A DNA stretch of 64,000 nt from contig LNFB01000325.1 in assembly GCA_001464385.1 (NCBI GenBank), forward strand, positions 50,089 to 114,088. The letters are read 5' to 3'. Both the position numbers and the translations under genes were made by a program. A model generated the notes under the pieces. The model was not told the origin of the DNA, did no database searches, and saw only the letters and a program-made list of their open reading frames with translations. This document shows, piece by piece, positions 38,553 to 47,185 of the stretch (positions are counted from its first letter, which is position 1; each line of letters begins with the position of its first letter). This stretch comes from Deltaproteobacteria bacterium Ga0077550 (GTDB lineage: Bacteria; Myxococcota_A; Polyangia; Nannocystales; Nannocystaceae).

Positions 38553-39947
38553 TCAGTCCCCGTCGTCGCGGACCTTGTGCATGCCGAGGCGCTTGAGCAG
38601 CTCGCGGAGGTAGTACCGCGTGATGCCGGCCTCGGCCGCCGCGCGGCTGAGGTTGCCGTCGGTGCGCTCGAGCAGCCGACCGAAGTACTCGCGCTCGAAG
38701 TTGTCGACCATCTGCTGCTTGGCGTCCTTGAACGGCGCGGCGAACATCGCGTCGTCGTAGGCGCCGTTGGCGGTGCTGCGCTGCTCGGTGGCCGCGTGCT
38801 GGGCCGCGACCGCGCGGGGATCCTCGCGGCGGCCGAGGTGCAGATCCGACGGCTCGATGATCCCGCCGCGGCACAGGTGCGCCGCGCGTTGGATGATGTT
38901 CTTCAGCTGGCGGACGTTGCCGGGGAACGGCTCGGCGACCAGCGCGTCGCGGGCCGCGTCCGACATCCGCGGCTTGGCGGCGCCCTGGTACAGCCGCACG
39001 AAGTCCTCGAGGAACCGATCGGCGAGCATGATGACGTCGCCGCCGCGCTCGCGCAGCGGCGGCAGATCGACGGCCATGACCGAGAGGCGGAAGTAGAGGT
39101 CCTCGCGGAAGAGGCCCTGGCCGACCATCATGCGGAGGTCGCGGTGGGTCGCCGCGACGACGCGGACGTCGACCTTGCGCACCTGGCTCTCGCCGACGCG
39201 CTGGACCTCGCGGCGATCGAGCACGCGCAGCAGCTTGGGCTGCAGCTCGAGCGGGAGCTCGCCGATCTCGTCGAGGAAGAGCGTGCCGCCCGAGGCCTCC
39301 TCGAAGCAGCCCGGGCGATCCGAGACCGCGCCGGTGAACGAGCCCTTCTTGTGGCCGAGGATCGACGCCTCGGCGAGCTCGCGCGGCATCGACCCGCAGT
39401 CGAGCACGACGAACGGCCCCTGGGCGCGGTTCGACTCGTCGTGCAGCGCGCGGGCGACGAGCTCCTTGCCGGTGCCCGTCTCGCCGCCGATGAGCACGCT
39501 CATCTCGGTGGGGGCGACGCGCTCGAGCACGGCGAAGACCTCGCGCATGGCGGGGCTCTTGCCGTACATCGCCCCGAAGTGGTCCTCGTCCGAGATCGGG
39601 ACCTGGACCTCGTCGGCCGACAGGAGCTGGAACTCGGTCTTGCCGACCTTGACGTCGTTGCCCGGCTCGATCCACGCGCTCTTGACCCGCGTGTTGTTGA
39701 CGAAGGTGCCGTTGGTGCTGTCGAGGTCGTGGATGATGACGCCCGAGTCGCCGATGACGAGCTCGGCGTGGGTGCCACTGACCGAGGTGTCGGTCAGCAC
39801 CAGGTCGTTGACCGCGCTGCGGCCGATGGTCACCCGTGAGCGCGCGACGGTGATCTGCGCGCCACGATCGGGGCCGTCCTTGACCCGGAGCATGACCCGC
39901 CGCAGCTGCTTGTGGGTGTGCTGCGCGGCGAAGAACGTCGTCGTCAT
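38553..39947 (-). CDS. FHA-domain sigma54-type transcriptional activator
   Basis: A 464-residue regulator with an N-terminal FHA domain (about 25-115: VTIGRSAVNDLVLTDTSVSGTHAEL and DLDSTNGTFVNN) in place of a receiver, a sigma54-interacting AAA+ domain (~128-365) and a Fis-type HTH (~420-464, LSRAAAEAGITRYYLREL). Walker A is GGETGTGKE near 154; Walker B is GGTLFLDEIGELP. The sigma54 contact loop reads GSFTGA rather than GAFTGA. FHA binds phosphothreonine, so a Ser/Thr kinase is the likely input; such regulators are common in myxobacteria. It leads an operon with two envelope genes. Confidence 0.94.
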   Translation of the reverse strand: MTTTFFAAQHTHKQLRRVMLRVKDGPDRGAQITVARSRVTIGRSAVNDLVLTDTSVSGTHAELVIGDSGVIIHDLDSTNGTFVNNTRVKSAWIEPGNDVKVGKTEFQLLSADEVQVPISDEDHFGAMYGKSPAMREVFAVLERVAPTEMSVLIGGETGTGKELVARALHDESNRAQGPFVVLDCGSMPRELAEASILGHKKGSFTGAVSDRPGCFEEASGGTLFLDEIGELPLELQPKLLRVLDRREVQRVGESQVRKVDVRVVAATHRDLRMMVGQGLFREDLYFRLSVMAVDLPPLRERGGDVIMLADRFLEDFVRLYQGAAKPRMSDAARDALVAEPFPGNVRQLKNIIQRAAHLCRGGIIEPSDLHLGRREDPRAVAAQHAATEQRSTANGAYDDAMFAAPFKDAKQQMVDNFEREYFGRLLERTDGNLSRAAAEAGITRYYLRELLKRLGMHKVRDDGD

Positions 39948-40065
39948 GCCCGTTTCGGCGGGCTCTCGGCGTTGGGTCGTCAAAGTCGCCTTCGGAGGCC
40001 CCAAGCTTGCCCGAAAGCGCCGAAGGACGCCACCCGCGGCGCCGCGACGGGCACGCGGGAGCTGC

Positions 40066-40071
40066 TACGCT
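40066..40071 (+). promoter_or_regulatory. -10-like box TACGCT, leaderless arrangement
   Basis: TACGCT ends ten bases before GTG 40082 and one base before GTG 40073, favouring the later GTG as start of the hydrolase-like gene. Confidence 0.3.
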
Positions 40072-40081
40072 CGTGGAGATC

Positions 40082-41347
40082 GTGCTGTCACGCCGATGGA
40101 TCGCGCTCGTGTCCCCGCTGCTGGTCGCCTGTGCACAGACCAGCGGGCCGCCGCCCGAGGGCAGCGCCGCGGCGCCCGACGCCGTCGCGCGCGCGGGCAC
40201 CGGCGTCGGGGCCCGCGCGGCGCCGCCGGTCGAGGAACCGCCGAGCTCCGTGCCCGACGCCGACGCGACCCCGGCCGCTCGGTCACCGCGTTCGATCCCG
40301 AAGTCGCGCGTGCGCGTGCTCGCGACGGACGCGCGCTCGGGCCTCGTCGACTTCGCCCGGGGCCTGCCCGACGATGCGCTCGCGTGGGTCGGGCCCCTGG
40401 CCGGCAACGGTGGGCGCGACGTGCTCGTCTACGTGCCGCCGCACCCCGATCCCGCGCGCGACTTCCAGCTCGTCGTCCACTTCCACGGCACGCACAGCGA
40501 GCGCGTGCAGGCGCAGCAGCCCGGGATGGCGAAGAAGGAGTGGGTCGGCTGGGATCGCGTGGCGCAGACCGTCGCGGCGATCGACGAGCTGCAGGCCAAG
40601 GGCGAGCACAACGTCGTGCTCGTGTATCCGCTGTCGGCCGGCAAGCGCCCCGAGCCCGGTCACGTTGGGTGGTTCAACAAGGAGTACGACCGCATGTGGA
40701 TGCGCTCGTCGCCGCCCGAGGTCGAGGAGTCCTTCGACGCGCTGCACGACGGCGTCGTCGCGGTGCTCGGCCGCGAGTTCGGCATCGACGCGGCGGCCGT
40801 GCGACCCCGTGCGATCGCCGAGGGCCACAGCGCCGGCGGCATCGCGCTGCGCAGCGTCGCCGAGAGCGGCACGGAGCGCGTCGGCGAGTACCTCTTCCTC
40901 GACGCGAGCTTCCGCGGCTGGGCCGACGGGTGCTACCGGGCCGCGCAGGCCCACGCGAAGACGCCGGCGGACGCGGCGTTGGTGTCGGTGGTGATCACCG
41001 AGGGCGGCATCGCGGATCCGTATGGTCGCTCCGATCCGTGGTGTCGCACGGGCCCGGACGACGTCGCGGCGTGGGAGCGTCATCGCGGCGCGTGTCAGGC
41101 CTCGGGGAAGCGGCCGCGCGGGGTGACCAAGAGCTGCGCGGCGCTCGAGGAGGACGCGCGGCAGTGGCCGGTGCAGGCGCCGTGGTGCACCGCGATGCTC
41201 GACGGGTTCCGCGGGGTCGACGGCGTGTATCTGCTGCGGACGAAGGTGCCGCACGGCAAGCAGCCGCGGCACTTCGTGGGCGGGCTCGAGCTACCGCCGG
41301 ATCGCTCATCCGCAACTCAGGCCGGTTGGGGCCAGAGGCAGCGGTAG
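40082..41347 (+). CDS. Alpha/beta-hydrolase-like lipoprotein
   Basis: A 421-residue exported protein. The signal WIALVSPLLVAC places a lipidated Cys near residue 17; a Pro/Ala linker follows. The catalytic domain has the nucleophile elbow GHSAGG (in AIAEGHSAGGIALRS), an oxyanion-side strand FQLVVHFHGTHSERV and a core strand NVVLVYPLSAG, so an esterase or peptidase-like alpha/beta hydrolase is likely. A His for the triad could be in the C-terminal PRHFVGG stretch. GTG 40073 is an alternative start. The last 31 bases overlap the convergent lipoprotein gene at 41317. Substrate unknown. Confidence 0.82.
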   Translation: MLSRRWIALVSPLLVACAQTSGPPPEGSAAAPDAVARAGTGVGARAAPPVEEPPSSVPDADATPAARSPRSIPKSRVRVLATDARSGLVDFARGLPDDALAWVGPLAGNGGRDVLVYVPPHPDPARDFQLVVHFHGTHSERVQAQQPGMAKKEWVGWDRVAQTVAAIDELQAKGEHNVVLVYPLSAGKRPEPGHVGWFNKEYDRMWMRSSPPEVEESFDALHDGVVAVLGREFGIDAAAVRPRAIAEGHSAGGIALRSVAESGTERVGEYLFLDASFRGWADGCYRAAQAHAKTPADAALVSVVITEGGIADPYGRSDPWCRTGPDDVAAWERHRGACQASGKRPRGVTKSCAALEEDARQWPVQAPWCTAMLDGFRGVDGVYLLRTKVPHGKQPRHFVGGLELPPDRSSATQAGWGQRQR

Positions 41348-42003
41348 AAGTCCCCCTGCGCCGAGTTGAACGTGTAGCACTCCATGCCGCTGGGGCACGC
41401 GATCTCTGGCCCGCACGAGAGGGCGCAGCTCCCGGACAGCGTGCAGACCGGCGTTGCCTCGCCGTCCGCCGGCGGTGGGCAGCCCTCGCCGCACGGCAAC
41501 AGGCACACGGCGGCGTCGGGGCCGTCGATCACGTTGGCCGTGAAGCACGTGCCCGGGCCGCAGTCGCCGTCGTCCGTGCAGTCGCCGTAGTACGGATCCT
41601 CGACGACGCCGCCGTCGCTCGAGGAGGCGCCGGTCTCCTGCACGTCGGTGGTGCCGGTCTCCGCGGCGCCAGTTGGATCGCCGGTCGGATCGCCGGTCGG
41701 ATCGCCGGTCGGATCGCCGGTCGGATCTGGGTCACCGGTGGTGCCGCCCGTGGTCTCACCGACGACGGGCCCGGTGCTCTCGTCGTCGGGCGCGCTGTCC
41801 CCCGTCGATGGTGCCGGCGCGTCACTCCCCGCGGTGTTGCTCGCGGAGGCCGTCGCGCCCGCGGTGTCCGTGCCCTCGCCCGACTCGGACGACGCCGAGC
41901 CGACCGACGCGCTGGCGCTCGCGGTGCCCGAGACGCCGCCGCTCTCGAAGGCGCACGCCGAAGCCACGCAGAACGACAGCGACAGCATCCATCGGGCGTC
42001 CAT
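41317..42003 (-). CDS. Lipoprotein with TGDP tandem repeats and Cys-rich end
   Basis: A 228-residue lipoprotein. Signal MLSLSFCVASAC gives the lipidated Cys near residue 17. A long low-complexity linker of Ser/Ala/Thr/Gly/Asp contains a TGDP repeat of about five copies. The last ~85 residues form a Cys-rich module (GDCTDDGDCGPGTCFTANVI through ALSCGPEIACPSGMEC), like the small disulfide modules found on many myxobacterial surface lipoproteins. Function unknown. The 3' end overlaps the convergent hydrolase gene by 31 bases. A TATCGT box lies six bases before the ATG. Confidence 0.85.
   Translation of the reverse strand: MDARWMLSLSFCVASACAFESGGVSGTASASASVGSASSESGEGTDTAGATASASNTAGSDAPAPSTGDSAPDDESTGPVVGETTGGTTGDPDPTGDPTGDPTGDPTGDPTGAAETGTTDVQETGASSSDGGVVEDPYYGDCTDDGDCGPGTCFTANVIDGPDAAVCLLPCGEGCPPPADGEATPVCTLSGSCALSCGPEIACPSGMECYTFNSAQGDFYRCLWPQPA
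41675..41722. repeat. Four perfect 12-bp tandem repeats
   Basis: The unit ggatcgccggtc occurs four times (with a partial fifth copy) and encodes TGDP on the minus strand. Frame-neutral length variation is possible. Confidence 0.93.
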
Positions 42004-42078
42004 CCCAGGACGATACCGATGCGCCGAGCGATCGGCAACGCGCTCGCCTACGTCGAACTGCGGACGCGCGGGCCGACG

Positions 42079-42780
42079 TCAGTTCGGGAGGTCGTCCTTG
42101 ACCACGCGCAGGTGTGAGGGCTTCGCGCGGTTGGCCTTCGGCTTGCGGGTGGGTGTGCGCGTCGTACCACCGCCGGTGCCACTCGCACCGCGCCGCCACG
42201 GCTGCGCGGTCGCGAGCCAGGCGCCCGCGATGGCGACGAGCCACGGGATCAGCAGGGGCCACGGGGCGCCGCGGAGCAGGGGGGCGAGCACGAGCGTGGG
42301 CACCAGGATCAACACGAGCGTGCTCGCCTTCACCGGCATCACGCCCATCAGCGCGAGCATCCGCTTGCGGAAGACCAGGCCGAAGGCGGTGAGCGTCGCG
42401 ACGTCCATCCCGGTCGAGCCGCAGTGCACCACCGGCGGGAGCAGCGGGGACAGCAGCGCGTGCACGAGGTACCCCGCGGTGCCGCAGCCGATGACGAGCA
42501 GCAGGTACTTGCGCGTGCCCCAGAACTCCTCGAGCGACGAGCCGAAGAACCACTGCACGAACAGCGTGCCGATGAGGAAGCCCACCGAGTCCGCGGGGAA
42601 CACGAAGTTCGCCGTGAAGGGCTGCCAGATCCCCGCGCCGGAGAGCAGCGCGCCCGGGTGCAGGCGCAGCGCGTCGCCGAGGGGCTGGTCGCCGACGATG
42701 CCCGTTGCGGCGGCGGTGATCAGGAAGATCGCGAGGGCGCCGCGATGGAACTTGGGCAACCCGCTGAAGAACCCCGCCAC
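42079..42780 (-). CDS. Rhomboid-family-like membrane protein
   Basis: A 233-residue protein with about six hydrophobic helices. The order resembles rhomboids: IWQPFTANFVFPADSVGFLI after the first helix, then FFGSSLEEFWGTRKYLLLVI, then HCGSTGMDVATLTAFGLVFR. The Ser in CGSTG is in the place of the rhomboid GxSG serine, but I find no His in the last helices (KASTLVLILVPTLVLAPLL) to complete the dyad. It may be an inactive rhomboid-like protein. The basic C-terminal tail (TPTRKPKANRAKPSHLRVVK) is cytoplasmic. The start is GTG 42780. Confidence 0.75.
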   Translation of the reverse strand: MAGFFSGLPKFHRGALAIFLITAAATGIVGDQPLGDALRLHPGALLSGAGIWQPFTANFVFPADSVGFLIGTLFVQWFFGSSLEEFWGTRKYLLLVIGCGTAGYLVHALLSPLLPPVVHCGSTGMDVATLTAFGLVFRKRMLALMGVMPVKASTLVLILVPTLVLAPLLRGAPWPLLIPWLVAIAGAWLATAQPWRRGASGTGGGTTRTPTRKPKANRAKPSHLRVVKDDLPN

Positions 42781-42944
42781 GACCCCCGCAGTCTAGCAGC
42801 ATGGCGCCGGGGTACCCGCCCGCGCCGCGCAGGGCCCGGACGGCGGCCGGCGTGGCCCGCTTCCCATCCCGGTTTCGGGGCCGGCCGTGGCCCGGGTTCG
42901 CCGGTTTCTTGCCCGGAGCGGGCACTCGTTCCAATGCTCGGGGC

Positions 42945-43256
42945 ATGTCGCTCAACCGTCGCCGCCACCGCCTGTTCGTGACCCGGCATACCGAGTATCA
43001 CCTCCGCGCGGACGAGTGCGTCGGGGTCCGCGACCGCGAGACAGGCGCCTGGTACCGCGATCACGCGGCCCTGCGCCTGCACGCGCTCAAGCTCCCCCCG
43101 ACCGGCCACGATCACGTGTGGCTCGGCCAGCGGATCCAGTTCTGGAGCAGCAACACCGACGTGGTCACCTCGCCGGTGGTCGCGGTGGGTCGACCGCCCC
43201 GCGAGTGCCTCGACAACTACGTGAGCCTCGCGCGCGCCGGGTCGATCAGCTGTTGA
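42945..43256 (+). CDS. Small hypothetical protein (103 aa)
   Basis: A 103-residue soluble protein beginning MSLNRRRHRLFVTRHTEYHL. It is rich in Arg and His and contains RDRETGAWYRDHAALRLHAL and LGQRIQFWSSNTDVVTS. The residue mix is more balanced than in chance frames and the C-terminus is CDS-like, so I consider it real. No family or membrane segment. A hairpin (TGCCCG, loop GAG, CGGGCA at 42910-42924) sits just upstream. It stands alone between two minus-strand genes. Confidence 0.6.
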   Translation: MSLNRRRHRLFVTRHTEYHLRADECVGVRDRETGAWYRDHAALRLHALKLPPTGHDHVWLGQRIQFWSSNTDVVTSPVVAVGRPPRECLDNYVSLARAGSISC

Positions 43257-43287
43257 AGACCCTGACGCGCGCGCGCAGCCTCCGCCC

Positions 43288-44208
43288 CTAGCGCGCCGGC
43301 TCGACCTTGGTGTCGGGCTTGGCGGTGTCGGTCTTGGCGTCGGGCTTGGCGGTGTCGGTCTTGGCGTCGGCCTTCGCGTCCGTCTTCGCGTCGGCCTTCG
43401 CGTCCGTCTTCGAGTCTGGGCCGGCCTTGCTGTCCGCCGTGCCCGCCGCCGTGGTGTCGGGTGCCTTGGCGTCGGGTGCCTTGGCGTCGGCCGCCTTGGT
43501 GTCGGCGGGGTTGCCCTCGCCGTCGTAGCAGCACAGCACGCCGGCGTTGCGATCGGCCGAGATGGCCGCGCAGCCCTCGACCGTGCCGCGGGAGATCTTG
43601 GTCTTGCCCTTCCACACGCCGTCACGGCACTTGCCGAAGCCGCAGTCGTTGCCGCAGCACACCGGCTCGGCGCCGACGCCCGACTGCATGCACGGGAGGA
43701 CCTCGTCCTTCTTGATGATCGGGCACGGGTCGAGCTGATCGTTGATCGAGTGGCTCACCGCGGCGTTGAAGCGGCCGGGGCCCGCGTTGTCGCAGTCCTT
43801 CACCGTGGTGTGACCGGTGAGATCCGCGCCGCTGCCGTCCTTGCCGCAGACGTGCCAGCCCGCGGCGCAGACGTCGGCCACGGAGTTGCAGAGCTCGCCG
43901 TCGTCGCCACAGGCCTTGCCCGTCGGCTTGTCGCGCAGGCTCTTGGTCGACTTCCAGTTGCCGACGCAGCCGGCGATGCGCGGGTGCTTGTCGAGCTCGG
44001 CGAAGCCCTCGCGCTGACCGTCGGCGCAGCCGGCGATCTTGGGGTCGACCTTCTTGCTCTCGGCGTACTTGTAGTCGGCGGGGCCCGGGCGATCGCCGTC
44101 GAAGTAGTCGCCGCCGTAGGGGCCGGAGCCGCAGGTGCAGCCGCCCATCCAGAGCGCTGCGACAATCGAGAGCGAGGACACGAGCACGCGTCGCGGGAGA
44201 CCAAACAT
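43288..44208 (-). CDS. Cys-rich lipoprotein with Asp/Ala/Lys repeat tail
   Basis: A 306-residue lipoprotein. Signal LSIVAALWMGGC, lipidated Cys near residue 24. The ~210-residue domain holds many Cys pairs (CNSVADVCAAGWHVC, PVCCGNDCGFGKC, AGVLCCYDGEG) and so is probably disulfide-stapled. The last ~70 residues are an imperfect repeat of TDAKADAK/DTAKPDAK type, an extended charged tail. Start ATG 44208 is chosen because TATCCT lies seven bases upstream; an in-frame TTG at 44226 is unlikely. No family recognised. Confidence 0.85.
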   Translation of the reverse strand: MFGLPRRVLVSSLSIVAALWMGGCTCGSGPYGGDYFDGDRPGPADYKYAESKKVDPKIAGCADGQREGFAELDKHPRIAGCVGNWKSTKSLRDKPTGKACGDDGELCNSVADVCAAGWHVCGKDGSGADLTGHTTVKDCDNAGPGRFNAAVSHSINDQLDPCPIIKKDEVLPCMQSGVGAEPVCCGNDCGFGKCRDGVWKGKTKISRGTVEGCAAISADRNAGVLCCYDGEGNPADTKAADAKAPDAKAPDTTAAGTADSKAGPDSKTDAKADAKTDAKADAKTDTAKPDAKTDTAKPDTKVEPAR

Positions 44209-44215
44209 GCGGCGA

Positions 44216-44221
44216 AGGATA
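44216..44221 (-). promoter_or_regulatory. -10-like box TATCCT, leaderless arrangement
   Basis: TATCCT on the minus strand ends seven bases before ATG 44208. Confidence 0.4.
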
Positions 44222-44338
44222 GGCAAGCCGCGCGCGGAGCACCAGGGCCCAAGCGCCGCCCCGCACGATCTGCCGGGACCCCCGGAAACCCCCCGAGGCG
44301 GGCCCGAGGCGGCCTGCGGCGCCCCGGTCGCCGAGGGA

Positions 44339-45217
44339 TCAGTCGTCGTCGTCGTCGGCCGCGGGCTGGGCCGCGAGCTCGGCCTCGAGCTTGCGCATGG
44401 CGTCGACCTGCGGCTTGGTCACCACGTACGAGACCCCGACGCTGATGAAGTACAGCGCGGTCATCGGGATGCCCATCAGCCAGATCGTGATCGGATCCGG
44501 GGGGGTCAGCACCGCCGACGCGATCGTGATGATGAGCAGCGCGACCTTCCAGTGCCGCAGCAGCGTCACGTACGTGATGACGCCCGCCTTCGACAGGAAG
44601 AACACCGCCAGCGGCATCTCGAACATGATGCCGAAGCCGAACAGCATCTTCATGACGTAGCTGGCGTAGTCCGCGTAGGTGTACGCGGTCTTCACCACCA
44701 CGTCGCCGAGGCCGACGTTCTTCTGCTGCCCGTAGGTCAGGAAGAACTCGGTCGCGATCGGCAGCACGACGTAGTAGCAGAACGCCGCGCCGGCCACGAA
44801 CATCACCGCGCTCGTGGCCACGAACGGCACGACCAGGCGCTTCTCCTGGCTGTAGAGGCCCGGCGCGATGAACATCCACAGCTGGTAGAAGACCACCGGC
44901 GCGGCCAGGAACAGGCCCGAGAACAGCGCGATCCAGATGTCGGTGAGGATGACGTCGAGCGCGGCGAGGTTGAGCAGCGTCGGCTCGCCCTCCATGCCGG
45001 CGGCGTCCCACGCCTCGCCGAAGGGGATCCACATGAACGCGGTGATGTGATCGATCGCCGCGTAGCAGATCACCGCGCCGAGCAGCAGCGCTCCGAACGC
45101 CCGGCCGATGCGCTTGCGCAGCTCGGCCAGGTGATCGAAGAACGACATCGGCTGGTCGCCCTCGGGCCCTTCGGCCAGGCCATCGGCTCCGTTGTTCGTT
45201 GAGTTCGGTTCGGCCAC
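44339..45217 (-). CDS. tatC: Twin-arginine translocase subunit TatC
   Basis: Six-TM core of the Tat export system, which recognises twin-arginine signal peptides. The family signature is near the N-terminus: MSFFDHLAELRKRIGRAFGA. Further landmarks are SGLFLAAPVVFYQLWMFIAP (with the conserved Pro in the periplasmic cap), the FFLTYGQQ-like loop and KMLFGFGIMFEMPLAVFFL. The tail is acidic (AADDDDD). The GTG at 45217 adds ~25 residues before the conserved core; an internal ATG at MSFFDHL is the alternative. It lies 20 bases after the TatB/A-like gene, forming a tatBC operon. Confidence 0.95.
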   Translation of the reverse strand: MAEPNSTNNGADGLAEGPEGDQPMSFFDHLAELRKRIGRAFGALLLGAVICYAAIDHITAFMWIPFGEAWDAAGMEGEPTLLNLAALDVILTDIWIALFSGLFLAAPVVFYQLWMFIAPGLYSQEKRLVVPFVATSAVMFVAGAAFCYYVVLPIATEFFLTYGQQKNVGLGDVVVKTAYTYADYASYVMKMLFGFGIMFEMPLAVFFLSKAGVITYVTLLRHWKVALLIITIASAVLTPPDPITIWLMGIPMTALYFISVGVSYVVTKPQVDAMRKLEAELAAQPAADDDDD

Positions 45218-45237
45218 GTGTGGATCTCGCGGGGGCG

Positions 45238-45849
45238 TCAGGCGGCGCCCTGACCGATGTCGGGTCGATCGGGGCGGGACGCGGCGACCGTGCCCTGGGG
45301 CCCGGGGACCGTGGGGACGATGGGCTCGGCGTGGGCGGCGTGGGCGGCCTGGGCCACGGCGGCGGCCGGTGCGGCGGGCTCGGTCGACGCCGCGGGCTCG
45401 GCCGACGCCGCGGGCTCGGCCGCCGCGGCCAGGCTGGGCGCGGCCTCGCCGGTCGGTGCGGTGGGCTCGGGTTCGCCCACGGCCGCCGTCGCGGCGCCGG
45501 GGAGGGTCGAGGCCGCCGCGAGCTCCTCGCGCTTGGACTCCTCGGCCGCCTTCACGGTCTTCAGCAGCTTGTTCTGCGCCTTCTGCATCTCCATGCGGGC
45601 CTTCATCAGCTCGCGGCGCGCCGCGGCCTCGGCCTTCTTGAAGTCGGAGACGCCGCCGCGCAGGGCCCCGCGGATGTCCTGCATCTCCTCCTCGTTCATG
45701 ATGGCGTCGCGGAACTCGTCGGCCGTGTTGCGCAACGACGCCCAGAACTTCGCCGCACTGCGGAGGATCTTCGGCAGCTCGCGTGGGGAGAACAGCATCA
45801 ACGCGACGACGCCGATGATGATGAACTCCGTCGGTCCGATGCCGAACAC
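45238..45849 (-). CDS. tatB: Sec-independent translocase TatB/TatA-like protein
   Basis: A 203-residue single-pass protein. From GTG 45849 it starts VFGIGPTEFIIIGVVALMLF then SPRELPKILRSA, the classic Tat hairpin: a short TM helix (residues ~8-22), the SP hinge and an amphipathic helix. A charged coiled coil (~45-105, ARRELMKARMEMQKAQNKLL) and a long Ala/Glu/Pro tail follow. The length and the coupling to tatC favour TatB over TatA. The N-terminal Glu in GPTEF matches the polar residue typical of TatB. In-frame sequence upstream of 45849 is Arg-rich and not coding-like. The 268 bases upstream hold no gene. Confidence 0.92.
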   Translation of the reverse strand: MFGIGPTEFIIIGVVALMLFSPRELPKILRSAAKFWASLRNTADEFRDAIMNEEEMQDIRGALRGGVSDFKKAEAAARRELMKARMEMQKAQNKLLKTVKAAEESKREELAAASTLPGAATAAVGEPEPTAPTGEAAPSLAAAAEPAASAEPAASTEPAAPAAAVAQAAHAAHAEPIVPTVPGPQGTVAASRPDRPDIGQGAA

Positions 45850-46117
45850 GGCCCCACGATAGCAAGCGTTTCGCGCCGCGGCGACCCGCGATCGGCGTCG
45901 GCGGGTGGCGAGCCAGCGATCCGGGGCCCCAAGCGGGGTGGGACGGGGCAGAATCGACCGATCGGGGCGCCCCCGGGGGCGAAGGCCTCGGGAGCACCGC
46001 CGCTCCGCCCGCGGCGCCGCGCGTCCGCGCGGCCCGCGGGGGCACGGGGCCCCGACCGCCGGGAAGGCGGCGGTGACGATCGACCCGCCGGGGAATTGGT
46101 GATAGCTGCGTTGCACC

Positions 46118-47173
46118 TTGCGCTTCGATCTCCACCGCCACCTCGAAGGTTCTCACTCGCCGCAGGCGCTCGCGGCCGTCGCCGAGAACTTCGGGATCCT
46201 CCACCCGGTGTTCTTCGACCCCGAGCACCGGCGCTTCCGACCCGCGGCGGAGCTGCGCGAGACGATGGTCATGCCCGGACCCAGCGACGACGCGCAGGTG
46301 TTCTACGCGTGCATCCAGCGCGCGCGCCTCGCCTACGTCAGCGAGGTCGCGATCGGCGAGCTCGCTCGGCGCGCGTTCCTCGAGGCGGCGCGCGAGTGCG
46401 ACGGCTTCGAGATGCGCATCAGTCTGTTCTCGATGACGCGCACGCTGCTCGAGAACCAGAAGGTGGCGTGGCGCGAGGTCGATCCGGCGGACTTCGCCGA
46501 GCGGGCGCGCACCCTGCTGCTCGGCATCGTCGCGGCGCGCGACGTCGCGGCCCGCGAGACCGGCAAGCCGATGCTGATCCGCGTCGGGTTCTCGCGGACC
46601 TTCGAGAGCGAGCCGCACTACCGCGCGATGGCGACCGTGCTCGGCGAGCACCGCGACGCGGTGTGCGGCCTCGACGTGCTCGGCATCGTGCCCGGTCCCG
46701 ACCGCGAGCCGATGCCCGCCGCGCTGCGCGACATCCTCGACGGCCTGCGCCATCACATCGCGGATCTCACCGTCCACGCGGGCGAGTTCGAGGACTTCCG
46801 CTCGGTGATGCGCACGCTCGAGCTCAAGCCGCAGGCGATCGGCCACGGCGTGCGGGCGGTGCACAGCGATGAGACGCTGGCGAAGCTCGCGAGCGACGGC
46901 ATCACGCTCGAGGTGTGCCCGTGCAGCAACCGGATGCTGATCCCGACCTCGCTGAAGGCGCTCGAGCAGCACCGCGGCTGCGCGCCCCTGGTGGCGCTGC
47001 AGCGGGCGAACGTCCACTGCGTGCTCGGCAGCGACGACCCCGCGACGCTGGGCACCAACTTCGCCGACGAGTGGACGCGCGCTGGGGAGGCCGGCGCGAA
47101 CCTCGAGCTGCTCGAGCAGGACGTCGCCCGGCGCTGGCAGCAGATCGCGCCGGCGCCCCGCAAGAAGCGGTAG
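46118..47173 (+). CDS. Adenosine deaminase family protein
   Basis: A 351-residue zinc amidohydrolase for purine salvage. All metal and catalytic motifs are present: DLHRHLEGS at the N-terminus (HxH ligands), LTVHAGEFE (ligand His, catalytic Glu), IGHGVRAV (catalytic His) and LGSDDPATLG (ligand Asp pair). It could be adenosine or a related aminopurine deaminase; the motif set does not distinguish. The only possible start in frame after the stop at 46103 is TTG 46118, which puts the HxH motif within the first ten residues, a very short N-terminus. The CopD-like gene follows 12 bases downstream. Confidence 0.93.
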   Translation: MRFDLHRHLEGSHSPQALAAVAENFGILHPVFFDPEHRRFRPAAELRETMVMPGPSDDAQVFYACIQRARLAYVSEVAIGELARRAFLEAARECDGFEMRISLFSMTRTLLENQKVAWREVDPADFAERARTLLLGIVAARDVAARETGKPMLIRVGFSRTFESEPHYRAMATVLGEHRDAVCGLDVLGIVPGPDREPMPAALRDILDGLRHHIADLTVHAGEFEDFRSVMRTLELKPQAIGHGVRAVHSDETLAKLASDGITLEVCPCSNRMLIPTSLKALEQHRGCAPLVALQRANVHCVLGSDDPATLGTNFADEWTRAGEAGANLELLEQDVARRWQQIAPAPRKKR

Positions 47174-47176
47174 CCT
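47171..47176 (+). promoter_or_regulatory. -10-like box TAGCCT overlapping a stop codon
   Basis: TAGCCT begins with the TAG stop of the adenosine deaminase gene and ends nine bases before ATG 47186, so the next gene may have its own leaderless promoter. Confidence 0.3.
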
Positions 47177-47185
47177 GGGTCGGGC

